A DNA stretch of 64,000 nt from DATKFM01 sp963851215 (GCA_963851215.1 CAWKOG010000014.1:62001-126000); one strand, 5' to 3'; counted from the stretch's first letter, positions 36,575 to 45,887 are shown. Numbers and translations: made by a program. Notes: generated from the sequence alone by a model not told the origin.

Positions 36575-37831
36575 CTACTGGTTCATCGAGCTGAAGAAGT
36601 CCGAGTTGTTCTTCGAATGCTTCAGCTTGTCGATCAGGAACTCCATTGCATCGGTGACGCCCATGGGCATCAGGATGCGGCGCAGCACCCACATCTTCGA
36701 CAGGGTCGCCTTGTCCACCAGCAGCTCTTCCTTGCGGGTGCCGGACTTGGTGATGTCGATCGACGGGAAGGTGCGCTTGTCCGACAGCTTGCGGTCGAGG
36801 ATGATTTCCGAATTGCCGGTTCCCTTGAATTCTTCGAAAATCACTTCGTCCATGCGGCTGCCGGTATCAACCAGCGCCGTGGCGATGATGGTCAGGGAAC
36901 CGCCCTCCTCGATATTGCGCGCGGCGCCGAAGAAGCGCTTCGGCCGCTGCAGGGCGTTGGCGTCAACGCCGCCGGTCAGCACTTTGCCCGATGACGGCAC
37001 GACGGTGTTGTAGGCGCGCGCCAGGCGGGTGATGGAGTCCAGCAGGATCACCACGTCGCGCTTATGTTCCACCAGGCGCTTGGCTTTCTCCAGCACCATT
37101 TCGGTTACCTGTACGTGCCGCACAGCCGGCTCGTCGAACGTGGAGCTGACGACCTCGCCCTTAACCGTGCGCGACATATCCGTGACTTCTTCCGGCCGCT
37201 CATCGATCAGCAGCACGATCAGATAGCATTCCGGATGGTTGGCGGCGATCGCGTGGGCGATGTTCTGCAGCATGATCGTCTTGCCGGTACGCGGCGGCGC
37301 CACGATCAGTCCGCGCTGGCCTTTGCCCAGCGGCGATATCAGGTCGATGATGCGGGTGGTGAGATCCTTCTTAGTCGGTTCCGCATGTTCCAGCTTCAGC
37401 CGCTCATCGGGATAAAGCGGCGTCAGGTTGTCGAAGTTGATGCGGTGGCGGACTTTCTCCGGATCGTCGAAATTGATCGTGTTAACCTTAAGCAGGGCGA
37501 AGTAGCGCTCGCCTTCCTTCGGCGAGCGGATCTGACCTTCGACGGTGTCGCCGGTGCGCAAACCAAAGCGGCGCACCTGGCTGGGGCTGACATAGATGTC
37601 ATCGGGGCCGGGCAGGTAGTTGGCCTCCGGCGAGCGGAGGAAGCCGAAGCCGTCCTGGAGGATCTCCAGCACGCCATCGCCGAAGATGGCGACGTCGTTG
37701 TCGGCCAGCTGTTTCAGAATGGCGAACATCATGTCCTGCTTGCGCAGGTTGCTCGCGCTCTCGATCTGCAACTCCTCGGCATAGGCCAATAGCTCGGCCG
37801 GGGACTTGCGCTTCAACTCCTGCAAATTCAT
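36575..37831 (-). CDS. rho: Transcription termination factor Rho
   Basis: A 418-residue hexameric RNA helicase. The N-terminal Rho domain (ELKRKSPAELLAYAEEL) and cold-shock RNA-binding domain (GVLEILQDGFGFLRSPEANYLPGPDD) are followed by the ATPase: Walker A PRTGKTIMLQ, Walker B VVILLDSITRLARAYN and the Q/R loops. The ATG at 37831 gives the family length; upstream extension to 38008 is spurious. It lies downstream of hemJ with a 260-base leader. Confidence 0.97.
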   Translation of the reverse strand: MNLQELKRKSPAELLAYAEELQIESASNLRKQDMMFAILKQLADNDVAIFGDGVLEILQDGFGFLRSPEANYLPGPDDIYVSPSQVRRFGLRTGDTVEGQIRSPKEGERYFALLKVNTINFDDPEKVRHRINFDNLTPLYPDERLKLEHAEPTKKDLTTRIIDLISPLGKGQRGLIVAPPRTGKTIMLQNIAHAIAANHPECYLIVLLIDERPEEVTDMSRTVKGEVVSSTFDEPAVRHVQVTEMVLEKAKRLVEHKRDVVILLDSITRLARAYNTVVPSSGKVLTGGVDANALQRPKRFFGAARNIEEGGSLTIIATALVDTGSRMDEVIFEEFKGTGNSEIILDRKLSDKRTFPSIDITKSGTRKEELLVDKATLSKMWVLRRILMPMGVTDAMEFLIDKLKHSKNNSDFFSSMNQ

Positions 37832-38091
37832 GGCGAACTCGGATTCCGTATAATCGGGAAAGGGATGGCGGCTGACCGTCGGGGGAAGGTGCGGGATCTC
37901 GGCCAACGCGCCGGTTGTCCCCTGGCAGGCGATAGGCCTTGCAGCCCTACGCAATTGTCGATTTCTGTCGGGGTAATGGCGCGGCGGGCGACGCCCGCGC
38001 AAGGACACTGAATTCTTTAGCGAAACCCGCCGTCGAAGTCAAATCGAGAATAGAGCTATCTCATCAGGGTAAACAAAGGCTTAAGCCGCCG
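37832..38091 (-). promoter_or_regulatory. rho leader and promoter region
   Basis: A 260-base gap between hemJ and rho. rho genes are commonly autoregulated through a long leader that binds Rho, and this gap would suit that (inference). Visible features are an AT-richer patch around 38040-38085 nearer hemJ; no clear stem-loop terminator or attenuator peptide is seen. Confidence 0.35.
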
Positions 38092-38544
38092 CTAAAACGG
38101 CCGCACGACAATCAGGATGACGATCAGGATCATCAGCAGCGTCGGCACTTCGTTGGCGAACCGGTAAAAACGCGCCGGCCGGCTGTTCCGGTCGGCGGCG
38201 AAGTCCTTGCGCCAGCGCCCCAGCAGATGATGGTAGTGGCTGAGTGCCGCCACCAGCGCCAGCTTCAGATAGATCCAGGCAGCACCCCAATCCACCACCC
38301 CCGGCGTCAGCAAGAGCAGGATGCCGAAGGCGAACGCAGCCGCCATCGCCGGGTTCATGATCCCCCGCAGCAGGCGCCGCTCCATGATCTTGAAGGTCTC
38401 GGACTGCGGCGAGCCCGCGGGTGCCTCGCAATGGTAAACGTACAATCGCGGCAGGTAGAGCAGCCCGGCCATCCAGGCGATGATGCTGATGATATGCAGC
38501 GCCTTGATCCAGGGATGGAGATCGGCCAGCAGGTCCGTCCACAT
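38092..38544 (-). CDS. hemJ: Protoporphyrinogen IX oxidase HemJ
   Basis: A 150-residue membrane protein with four hydrophobic segments. It has the HemJ pattern: a His in the first helix (WIKALHIISIIAWMAGLLYLPRLYVYH), ERRLLRGIMNPAM in the second and YLKLALVAALSHYHHLL in the third. HemJ carries out the penultimate haem step. It follows hemH by 9 bases on the same strand, making a hemE-hemH-hemJ group. Confidence 0.93.
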   Translation of the reverse strand: MWTDLLADLHPWIKALHIISIIAWMAGLLYLPRLYVYHCEAPAGSPQSETFKIMERRLLRGIMNPAMAAAFAFGILLLLTPGVVDWGAAWIYLKLALVAALSHYHHLLGRWRKDFAADRNSRPARFYRFANEVPTLLMILIVILIVVRPF

Positions 38545-38553
38545 GGCGCTACA

Positions 38554-39594
38554 CTAGGCCGCCTGGTTCAGACAGCAACTTGCCGCCGCGGCGCAGATAC
38601 GCCGATCCGTTGCGGACGCCACCTGCCGCTCGCCGGCAAGCAGCGTCTTTACCATATCGGCCAGCCCTTCGATGAAGTCCGGCTCCGTGCCCGCCGTCGG
38701 CACCCGGACATAGGCGGGAACGCCGGCCGTCTGCGCCAGATGGGCATATTCCAAGTCGAGTTCCACCAGGGTCTCCGAATGCTCCGACACAAAGGCGATG
38801 GGAACCACCACCAGCGGCGCCTTGTCCGCTCCGGCCCGGCGGATCTCCTCATCGGTCGAGGGGCCAATCCATTCCAGGGGTCCGACCCGGCTTTGATAGC
38901 AGATCAGCCATTGGCCGGCGGCTAGTCCCGCGGCCTCTGCCACCAGTTCGGCGGTCTGTTTCACCTGATCGGGGTAGGGATCGCCGCGGTCGACGATGCG
39001 CTTCGGCAATCCGTGGGCCGAGAACAGAACCCGTGGCGTTCCCGAACCGGCCGCCAGCGCCTTGTCCACGCCGGCCTGCACCAGGCCCGCCAGCGCCTTA
39101 ACCATGCCCGGCTGGCCGGGATAACAGCACAGCAACTGCCCGGGCTCCGGCAATCCGGCTTGAGCCGCCGCGTCGGTCCATGAACGGTAGGATGACGCCG
39201 TGGTCGTGGATGAAAACTGCGGATAGAGCGGCAGCAGGATGATCCGGTCCGGCCTGAACGCCGCCACCTCCCGGGCCACCGCCGGCGCCATCGGATGCCA
39301 ATATCGCATGCAGGGATAGGCTCTTACCTCGCCGATTCCCGCCAGCGCCCGCTCCAGGGCCCGCGCCTGGGCGATGGTATTGGCCAGCAGCGGCGAGCTG
39401 CCGCCGATCTTGGCGTAGATCTCCTTGGCGATTGGCGCCCGCCGCCGGGAGATCAGCCGCGCCAGCAGCCAGCGCAGCGGCTGAGGGGTGGCGATGATCG
39501 CCTTGTCGTTGAAGAGATTGAACAGGAAGGGCTCGACCGCGGCCAGACTGTCGGGACCGCCGAGATTGAACATGACGACGGCAACCCGCGCCAT
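38554..39594 (-). CDS. hemH: Ferrochelatase
   Basis: A 346-residue enzyme that inserts iron into protoporphyrin IX. It begins AVVMFNLGGPDSLAAVEPFLFNLF, has the catalytic His in LFSAHGLPKRIV, the SRVGPLEWIGP segment and EHSETLVELDLEY with the conserved Glu. The C-terminus holds a Cys and a Cys pair (ICAAAASCCLN); some alphaproteobacterial ferrochelatases bind a [2Fe-2S] cluster through C-terminal cysteines, but I cannot say this one does. Confidence 0.96.
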   Translation of the reverse strand: MARVAVVMFNLGGPDSLAAVEPFLFNLFNDKAIIATPQPLRWLLARLISRRRAPIAKEIYAKIGGSSPLLANTIAQARALERALAGIGEVRAYPCMRYWHPMAPAVAREVAAFRPDRIILLPLYPQFSSTTTASSYRSWTDAAAQAGLPEPGQLLCCYPGQPGMVKALAGLVQAGVDKALAAGSGTPRVLFSAHGLPKRIVDRGDPYPDQVKQTAELVAEAAGLAAGQWLICYQSRVGPLEWIGPSTDEEIRRAGADKAPLVVVPIAFVSEHSETLVELDLEYAHLAQTAGVPAYVRVPTAGTEPDFIEGLADMVKTLLAGERQVASATDRRICAAAASCCLNQAA

Positions 39595-39596
39595 GG

Positions 39597-40643
39597 TTAA
39601 GCCGTTCCCCGCCAGCCATGCACGATGTGACAGAGCTCGGCCACGTGATCCGGCGGCGTTGTCTGCAGGATGCCGTGGCCGAGATTGAAGACGAAGCGGC
39701 CGGCGCCAAACGTCTTAAGGATATTTTCCGCCGCTGCTTTCATGGCAGCGCCGCCTTGGACGACGAGCAGCGGATCCAGATTGCCCTGCAGGACTTTCTT
39801 CGGCTGCAATTCCCGTGCTGCCCATGCCGGCGGCAAGCTTTGATCCAGACTCAGCGCATCGCAATCGCATCGGCTGGCATAATCGGCATAGGAGACACCG
39901 GCGCCCCGGGGGAAAACGATGACCGGGACATCCGGATATCGTTGTTTGACCCGGCGAACGATCTCCGCTGTCGGTTCAAGGCCCCAGCGCTGCAATTCCG
40001 CTGCCGCCAAGGCACCGGCCCAGCTATCGAAGATCTGCACCGCGTCCACGCCGGCCTCGATCTGCGCCAGCAGATAGTCGCTGGTCGCATTAACCAGGAT
40101 CTCGATCAAACGGGCGAAGCTGGCGCTGTCGCTATAGGCCCAGGCTTTCGCTTTCTCATAATCACGGCTGGAACCGCCTTCGATCATGTAGCTCGCCACC
40201 GTCCAGGGGGCGCCGGCGAATCCCAATAGCGCCGTCTCCTTGGGCAGCTTCTCTCGGATCAGGCGGATCGCCGCCATGACAGGCGCCACCCGATGACCGA
40301 AACCCGTGGAATCCAGACGTTTGAGGTCCTCGGCCCGATCGATGGCGTCAAGCACCGGACCGCGGCCGTCTTCGAAGCGGACCGGCTGGCCCAAACCATG
40401 GGGCACCATCAGGATATCGGAGAACAGAATGGCAGCATCCAGCGGAAATCGCCGCACCGGCTGGAGCGTGACCTCCGCCGCCAGCTCCGGTGTCAGGCAC
40501 ATTTCCATGAATCCGCCGGATTTTTCCCGCAGCGCCCGGTATTCCGGCAGATAGCGCCCGGCCTGGCGCATCAGCCAGAGCGGCGTCCCGGCAGCTGGAC
40601 GTCCTCTGAGGACCTCGATGAGGGTGGATGTCTGTGGCGTCAC
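39597..40643 (-). CDS. hemE: Uroporphyrinogen decarboxylase
   Basis: A 348-residue enzyme with a GTG start. It has the signature PLWLMRQAGRYLPEYR at residues 21-36, the catalytic Asp in DAAILFSDILMVPHGLG and GFAGAPWTVASYMIEGG. It converts uroporphyrinogen III to coproporphyrinogen III. It marks the left border of the putative oriC, the same position as in Caulobacter and Rickettsia. Confidence 0.96.
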   Translation of the reverse strand: MTPQTSTLIEVLRGRPAAGTPLWLMRQAGRYLPEYRALREKSGGFMEMCLTPELAAEVTLQPVRRFPLDAAILFSDILMVPHGLGQPVRFEDGRGPVLDAIDRAEDLKRLDSTGFGHRVAPVMAAIRLIREKLPKETALLGFAGAPWTVASYMIEGGSSRDYEKAKAWAYSDSASFARLIEILVNATSDYLLAQIEAGVDAVQIFDSWAGALAAAELQRWGLEPTAEIVRRVKQRYPDVPVIVFPRGAGVSYADYASRCDCDALSLDQSLPPAWAARELQPKKVLQGNLDPLLVVQGGAAMKAAAENILKTFGAGRFVFNLGHGILQTTPPDHVAELCHIVHGWRGTA

Positions 40644-41053
40644 GGGTTCCGCTGGCAGGCTGGAAGGAATTTCAGCCGCCTCTCCTTCTACTATTCTAAG
40701 AATCTAGAGAAGTAGTAGTGGATAGTGGATATGGTTGAAACACCGGGATTAAGGGATTTCAAGGGCTTGTTCACAGGCCGCCGAGGATATGTGGATCGAT
40801 TGATCACAGGCTGGGAATAGCCGGGATCATCGCGAAAAGCCGGGCTTCTCACCTCGATCCTGTACCTCCGCCAGCCGATCGACATGTGGAAGAACTGTGG
40901 GTGACTGCGAATAACAGGAGTCGTACCGAACGCGCTGAGAATGGCACTCGCCGTCGCAACGGCGGTGGACGCAATGACCGGGATCGGTAATCCTTTGGCA
41001 ACCATGTTGCCGCAGCCCGGCTTCTCCCCAGGACTCCCAGGATTGTCGTCTCC
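40644..41053. other. Putative chromosomal replication origin (oriC)
   Basis: A 410-base gene-free region between hemE and the ppsR homologue, the arrangement described for origins of Caulobacter crescentus and Rickettsia prowazekii. It holds a locally AT-rich part (40685-40745) and a cluster of DnaA-box-like 9-mers: TTGTTCACA at 40767 (full fit to TTNTNCACA), TTGATCACA at 40800, TGTGGAAGA at 40885 and TGCGAATAA at 40906 (one mismatch each, last two on minus strand), and weaker copies at 40717, 40724 and 40790. GANTC sites occur at about 40700, 40918 and 41032. Genes on either side mostly point outward. Confidence 0.75.
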
Positions 41054-41899
41054 GTGAACAGCATCGAACCGGCCAAGATTTTCCATCTGCATCTCGTTTC
41101 CGACGCCACGGGTGAGACGATCAACAGCGTCGCCCGCGCCTGTCTTGCCCAGTTCGACCAGGTGGAACCCCATGAACATGCCTGGACGCTGATCCGCACC
41201 TCCAAGCAACTGGAGAAAGTGCTGGCGGGGATCGAGGCGCATCCGGGCCCGGTGCTCTTTACCATGGTCAACGAGAAGCTGCGGATGGAGCTGGTCGCCG
41301 GCTGCCACCGGCTGCAGGTCCCCTGCATCCCTGTCCTCGATCCCGTGATCATGGCTCTCGCCAGTCATCTGGGCATGCAGGCGCAGGGTCTGCCGGGACG
41401 GCAGCATGAACTGGATGCCGAATATTTCGGCCGCATCGACGCCATGAATTTCGCCCTGAGTCATGACGACGGCCAGTCGGCACAGGACTACGATCTGGCT
41501 GACGTCATCCTCGTCGGCGTCTCCCGCACGTCGAAGACGCCGACCTGCATCTATCTCGCCAATCGCGGCATCAAGGCGGCGAACGTGCCGATCGTGCCCG
41601 GCTGTCCGGTGCCGCCGGAGCTGTTGACGGCGCGCCGGCCGATGGTGGTCGGCCTGACGAAGGACCCCGCGCAATTGGTTCAAGTGCGGCGCAATCGTCT
41701 CCACCTGCTGTCCCAGGCCGAAGACACCGACTATGTGGATCCTGAAGTCGTGCGCAAGGAAGTGGCGCAAGCCCGCCGGCTCTGCGCGGAAAACAACTGG
41801 ACCGTTCTGGATGTCACGCGCCGCTCGATCGAGGAGACCGCCGCGTCGATCATTCAAATGCTCAGCAAATACCGGGGCGGCGAGGCATCGCTCGAATGA
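41054..41899 (+). CDS. ppsR: Pyruvate, phosphate dikinase / PEP synthase regulatory protein
   Basis: A 281-residue bifunctional kinase/pyrophosphorylase family protein (DUF299) with a GTG start. It opens KIFHLHLVSDATGETINSVAR and has the P-loop-like GVSRTSKTPTCIYLANRG, which binds ADP. It switches PEP synthase or pyruvate-phosphate dikinase activity. It is the RP001-type gene next to alphaproteobacterial origins and the first gene of the ppsR-maf-aroE-coaE-dnaQ operon. Confidence 0.93.
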   Translation: MNSIEPAKIFHLHLVSDATGETINSVARACLAQFDQVEPHEHAWTLIRTSKQLEKVLAGIEAHPGPVLFTMVNEKLRMELVAGCHRLQVPCIPVLDPVIMALASHLGMQAQGLPGRQHELDAEYFGRIDAMNFALSHDDGQSAQDYDLADVILVGVSRTSKTPTCIYLANRGIKAANVPIVPGCPVPPELLTARRPMVVGLTKDPAQLVQVRRNRLHLLSQAEDTDYVDPEVVRKEVAQARRLCAENNWTVLDVTRRSIEETAASIIQMLSKYRGGEASLE

Positions 41900-42540
41900 C
41901 CGGCGCGATCGAAGCAACGGATCGCTCCGCTCTCTGCAATTCCACGACACACCTTATATTAGCGTCCGGCAGCAGAGCCCGTGCCGACATGCTGCGCGCC
42001 GCCGGCCTGCGTTTCGATGTCGTGAAGCCGGCGGTTGATGAAGAGGAAGTTAAGCACTCGCTGCGCGCCGCCAAGGCGCCAGGTTCCGCGATCGCCGAGA
42101 CGCTGGCGGAACTCAAGGCCCAGCGTGTTTCATCCCGTCACGGCGGCAGCTTTGTCATCGGCGCCGATCAGGTCCTGGAGTGTGACGGGCAGCACTTCGA
42201 CAAGCCGGCAAGCCGCGCCGATGCCCTCGATCAATTGCAACGGTTGCGCGGAAAATCCCATGAACTGAACTCCGCCGCCGTCGTGGTAAAGGATGGGTTA
42301 AGGCTCTGGCACCATACCGGCCGCGCGGTCCTGACCCTGCGTCCTTGCAGCGACGAATTTCTCGCGCGATATCTGGACGCCATGGGCGACAACATCCTGA
42401 CGACCGTCGGCGGCTATGAAATTGAAGGGCTGGGGGCGCAACTTTTCAGCGCCGTCAGCGGCGACCATTTCACGATTCTCGGCCTGCCGCTCTTGCCGTT
42501 GCTCGGTTTTCTCCGGGACACCGGAGTCGCGATCAAATGA
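41896..42540 (+). CDS. maf: Maf family nucleotide pyrophosphatase
   Basis: A 214-residue protein with the Maf opening LILASGSRARADMLRAAGL, the acidic VDEEEVK and the catalytic GADQVLE. Maf proteins hydrolyse non-canonical nucleotides such as dTTP/UTP or modified pyrimidines. The usual start would be near THLILASGS; here 17 extra residues precede it. The ATG overlaps the ppsR stop, favouring the long start. Confidence 0.92.
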   Translation: MTGAIEATDRSALCNSTTHLILASGSRARADMLRAAGLRFDVVKPAVDEEEVKHSLRAAKAPGSAIAETLAELKAQRVSSRHGGSFVIGADQVLECDGQHFDKPASRADALDQLQRLRGKSHELNSAAVVVKDGLRLWHHTGRAVLTLRPCSDEFLARYLDAMGDNILTTVGGYEIEGLGAQLFSAVSGDHFTILGLPLLPLLGFLRDTGVAIK

Positions 42541-43397
42541 CGGCAAGCGTCGCCCACAGCGGCAAGACCAAGCTGGCCGGCATCATCGGCTGGCCGGTGT
42601 CCCACTCCCGGTCGCCGCGCCTGCATGGCTTTTGGCTGAATTCCTATGGCATCGACGGCGCCTACCTGCCGCTGGCGGTGCGGCCGGAACAAGTGCGCGA
42701 CGCCATCCGCGCCTTGCCGCTTCTGGGATTTGCCGGTGCCAATGTCACGCTGCCGCATAAGGAGGCGGCGCTATCGGCGGTCGACCGGGTGACGGCGCAG
42801 GCCCGCCGCATCGGCGCCGTCAACACCATCATTGCCGCCGCCGATGGCACGCTGGACGGCGGCAACAGCGACGGATTCGGATTTCTCGAGAATCTCCGGC
42901 AATCGGCGCCGCAATGGCAGCCCGGCCAAGGTGCTGCCGTGCTGCTTGGCGCCGGCGGCGCGGCCCGCGCGGTTGCCGCGGCACTGGTGGACGCCGGCGT
43001 GCCGGAGTTGCGCCTGCTGTATCGGACCGCTGCGCGCGCCGAGCAGCTTGCCCGCGATATCGGCGGACCGATCAAGCCCTATGCCTGGGAACAATCGGGC
43101 ACGGCCCTGAAAGACGCGGCGCTGCTGGTGAACGGCACGACCCTGGGCATGAAGGGCCAGCCGCCGCTGGACATTGACCTGCAGCCGCTGCCGCCAACGG
43201 CTGTGGTCTACGACATCGTCTATGTACCGCTGGAGACGCCGCTGATCGCAGGCGCCCGCGCCCGTGGATTGGCCACTGTCGACGGCCTGGGCATGTTGCT
43301 GCATCAGGCGCGGCCCGGTTTTGCCGCCTGGTTCGGCGTCGAGCCCGCCGTGACGCCGGAGTTGCGGGGTTTCATCCTGGCCGACCTGGCGCCCTAG
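42537..43397 (+). CDS. aroE: Shikimate dehydrogenase
   Basis: A 286-residue NADPH enzyme of the shikimate pathway. The shikimate-binding segments GWPVSHSRSPRLHGFWL and NVTLPHKEAAL (with the catalytic Lys) and the NADPH motif LLGAGGAARAVAAALVDAG are present, followed by LVNGTTLGMKGQPPLD. ATGA overlap with maf. Confidence 0.96.
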   Translation: MTASVAHSGKTKLAGIIGWPVSHSRSPRLHGFWLNSYGIDGAYLPLAVRPEQVRDAIRALPLLGFAGANVTLPHKEAALSAVDRVTAQARRIGAVNTIIAAADGTLDGGNSDGFGFLENLRQSAPQWQPGQGAAVLLGAGGAARAVAAALVDAGVPELRLLYRTAARAEQLARDIGGPIKPYAWEQSGTALKDAALLVNGTTLGMKGQPPLDIDLQPLPPTAVVYDIVYVPLETPLIAGARARGLATVDGLGMLLHQARPGFAAWFGVEPAVTPELRGFILADLAP

Positions 43398-43400
43398 GCC

Positions 43401-44186
43401 ATGCGCGTTATCGGCCTGAGCGGTTCCATCGGCATGGGCAAATCGACGGCGGCGGCGGCGCTGCGGCGCCTCGGCGTCCCCGTCCATGACGCCGATGCAG
43501 AAGTCCATCGCCTGCTCCGCGGGGATCGCGAGCTGATCGCGGCGATCGAAGCGGCATTTCCCGGCGTTACCGGACCCGATGGCGTCGACCGGCCGGCGCT
43601 GGGCGCCAAGGTGTTTGACGATCCTGCCGCGCTGCGCCGGCTGGAGGCACTGATCCATCCCCGCGTCCGCCGCAGCGAGATCGCCTTTCTGCGCCGGGCG
43701 CATGCTGCTCGCCGTCCCGTTGCCGTGCTGGATATCCCGCTGCTGTTCGAAACCGGCGGCGATACGCGGTGCGACGCCGCGATGGTGGTGGCCGCACCCC
43801 GCTTTCTGCAGGAGCAGCGGGTGCTGGCCCGCCGCGGCATGACCCGGGAACGGTTGGCCGCCATTCGCCAGCGTCAGCTATCGGATGAGGAGAAGTTGCG
43901 GCGCGCCGATGTGGTGATTCCCACCGGCCTCGATCGCCGCACCGCTTTGCGGATTCTCAAGCAGGCCCTCGCCGTGTTAAGAGTCTTCACCGCCGCCGCA
44001 TCGCGGGCTGCGGCGCCTGCGGCTTTAACAAAGAGATTGAGTTCCACCCATGCGAGAGATCGTCCTCGATACCGAAACCACCGGCCTGGATCCCAGCGAC
44101 GGGCACCGGGTGGTGGAAATCGCCTGCCTGGAGCTCAGCAACCACATTCCCACCGGCCGCCACTACCAGGTCTATCTCAATCCTGA
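43401..44186 (+). CDS. coaE: Dephospho-CoA kinase with unusual C-terminal extension
   Basis: CoaE adds the 3'-phosphate to make coenzyme A. It has the P-loop GLSGSIGMGKSTAAAALRRL, the DADAEVHRLL motif and the LDIPLLFETGG lid. The family is normally about 200 residues; this ORF has 261 and its last 45 or so codons overlap dnaQ by 137 bases in another frame. The tail (AAASRAAAPAALTKRLSST and on) looks non-conserved. A TAA at 43978 lies one frame over, so a one-base error before it would end the protein at a normal place. Confidence 0.9.
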   Translation: MRVIGLSGSIGMGKSTAAAALRRLGVPVHDADAEVHRLLRGDRELIAAIEAAFPGVTGPDGVDRPALGAKVFDDPAALRRLEALIHPRVRRSEIAFLRRAHAARRPVAVLDIPLLFETGGDTRCDAAMVVAAPRFLQEQRVLARRGMTRERLAAIRQRQLSDEEKLRRADVVIPTGLDRRTALRILKQALAVLRVFTAAASRAAAPAALTKRLSSTHARDRPRYRNHRPGSQRRAPGGGNRLPGAQQPHSHRPPLPGLSQS

Positions 44187-44724
44187 ACGGGACATGCCGG
44201 CCGATGCGGCCGCCATCCATGGATTGACCGGTCAATTCCTCGCCGACAAGCCGCGCTTCCTCGACGTCGTGGAGAAGCTCCTGGAGTTTGTCGGCGATGC
44301 GCCGCTGGTGATCCACAATGCCGAGTTCGATATGCGGTTCCTGAACGCCGAACTCACCCGCGCCGGCAAGCCCGGGCTGGACTACACCCGCGCCGTCGAC
44401 ACGCTGCTGCTGGCGCGGCAGAAATTCCCCGGCGCTCCGGCCAGTCTCGACGCCCTGTGCAAGCGCTTTGCCATCGACAATTCCGCGCGCAACTTCCATG
44501 GCGCGCTGCTGGATGTGGAGCTCCTGGCGTCGGTGTATCTCGAGCTGATCGGCGGCCGCCAGGCGGGGCTGGAGCTGGTGGCGTCACGGTCGCGCGCGCA
44601 GACTCTCTCGGTCGTGGGCGAGCGCCAAACGCGCCCGCCGCGTCCCCATGCCGCCAGCGAGGCCGAGCTTGCGGCCCATGCCGAGCTGCTCAAGCAGCTC
44701 AGGGAACCGATCTGGAATGGGTGA
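44050..44724 (+). CDS. dnaQ: DNA polymerase III epsilon subunit (proofreading exonuclease)
   Basis: A 224-residue DEDDh exonuclease. Motif I is IVLDTETTGLDP, motif II HNAEFDMRFLNAEL, and motif III FHGALLDVELLASVYLEL with the catalytic His and Asp. It corrects replication errors as part of the Pol III core. It overlaps the doubtful tail of coaE. Confidence 0.96.
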   Translation: MREIVLDTETTGLDPSDGHRVVEIACLELSNHIPTGRHYQVYLNPERDMPADAAAIHGLTGQFLADKPRFLDVVEKLLEFVGDAPLVIHNAEFDMRFLNAELTRAGKPGLDYTRAVDTLLLARQKFPGAPASLDALCKRFAIDNSARNFHGALLDVELLASVYLELIGGRQAGLELVASRSRAQTLSVVGERQTRPPRPHAASEAELAAHAELLKQLREPIWNG

Positions 44725-44733
44725 GGCGCGGCC

Positions 44734-45234
44734 CTAAGCCTGCGCCGGTTCGCCGCCGCCCTGTGTGGCCGCCGATTTCTTCTTGTGGTCGCGATACAGC
44801 GCGTGGAAATCGATGGGATTAACCAGCAGGGGCGCGAAGCCGCCCTCCCGCGTCAACTGCGTCACCAGCGCCCGCAGATAGGGGAAGATCAGCCGCGGCG
44901 TCTCGATCATCAGCAGCGGCTCGATCTTGTCTTCCGGCACTTCGCCGATCTGCACCATGGCGGCATATTCCATATCCACCAGATAGGCCGCCTTGCCTTC
45001 ATGGGTCGCCTCGACCCGCAGCTTCAGCACCACTTCGAAGTTCGGCGGACCTACAGGCGTGATCCTGAGATCGACGCCGACCCGTCCCTGCCGCACATCC
45101 AGGGCCTGGCTGAGGATCGCCGGCGCGTTCGGGCTCTCGAAGGACAGATCCTTCAGGTATTGGGCGAGGATGACGATGGGCGGTGCGCGATAGGTTGCGG
45201 CGGGCGCGGGCGCCCCGATGTCGGTGTCGGTCAT
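44734..45234 (-). CDS. secB: Protein-export chaperone SecB
   Basis: A 166-residue tetrameric chaperone: AQYLKDLSFESPNAPAIL at the start, then VVLKLRVEATHEGKAAYLVDMEYAAMVQI and the FPYLRALVTQLTREGGFAPLLVNPIDF signature. It holds preproteins for SecA. Convergent with dnaQ with 9 bases between stops, as in many alphaproteobacteria. Confidence 0.96.
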   Translation of the reverse strand: MTDTDIGAPAPAATYRAPPIVILAQYLKDLSFESPNAPAILSQALDVRQGRVGVDLRITPVGPPNFEVVLKLRVEATHEGKAAYLVDMEYAAMVQIGEVPEDKIEPLLMIETPRLIFPYLRALVTQLTREGGFAPLLVNPIDFHALYRDHKKKSAATQGGGEPAQA

Positions 45235-45332
45235 GGGTTCACGCTGAGGACTGGGTTTGCTCGATCGGTTGCCGGGCGCGGCCTAACATGGCGGCGGGGG
45301 CGGCTCAATGTGCTTTAGCTCGCTGGGGTGCT

Positions 45333-45887
45333 TTAGCGCGCCTGGCCGGCGGCGTCTTCCTGGGAAGCGCCGTGGGGATTGAAGGCCACCGCCTCACCAT
45401 TGCGGGCCTCCTGTCCGGTCAATCCCCGGATAAAGCCCCAATGGGAGATCACCGCCACCCTGTTCCAATCGGTCAAGCCGCGGACGTGATGGCGGAAACG
45501 ATCGCAGCGCGCGGCCAGCTCCGCCTCGCTTTCCTCAACCGGCCACCAGACCTCGTCCAGGTGATCGAACCGCAAATGGGGCCAGGCGCCGGCCAGATGG
45601 GTGCGCGCCGTTCCGACATCGCAGGAGAAGGCGGCCCGTTCCCGCACCAGGGGCTCGATGACCATCGGCAGGGCCAATTCCCGCGCGATGATTTCGGCAG
45701 TCTGGATGGTGCGGCGATACGGACTGACCAGCAGGCGGGCCATCCGCTGCTCCGCCAGCAATTCCGCCGCGCGCAGCGCCTGGTCCCGCCCGACCGCGGT
45801 CAAGGGCGGGTCGGGAATGCCGGGATCGACGCGGGTCCGGTTGTAAGCCGCGTTCCATTCCGATTGACCATGTCGAATCAAGATCAT
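45333..45887 (-). CDS. Histidine phosphatase family protein
   Basis: A 184-residue protein with the RHG motif MILIRHGQSEWNAAYNRTRV and the second His in VAVISHWGFIRG. This is the phosphoglycerate-mutase-like phosphatase fold, different from the one near position 1 kb. Substrate unknown. It stands where fxsA is often found between secB and tim44 in related genomes. Confidence 0.87.
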   Translation of the reverse strand: MILIRHGQSEWNAAYNRTRVDPGIPDPPLTAVGRDQALRAAELLAEQRMARLLVSPYRRTIQTAEIIARELALPMVIEPLVRERAAFSCDVGTARTHLAGAWPHLRFDHLDEVWWPVEESEAELAARCDRFRHHVRGLTDWNRVAVISHWGFIRGLTGQEARNGEAVAFNPHGASQEDAAGQAR

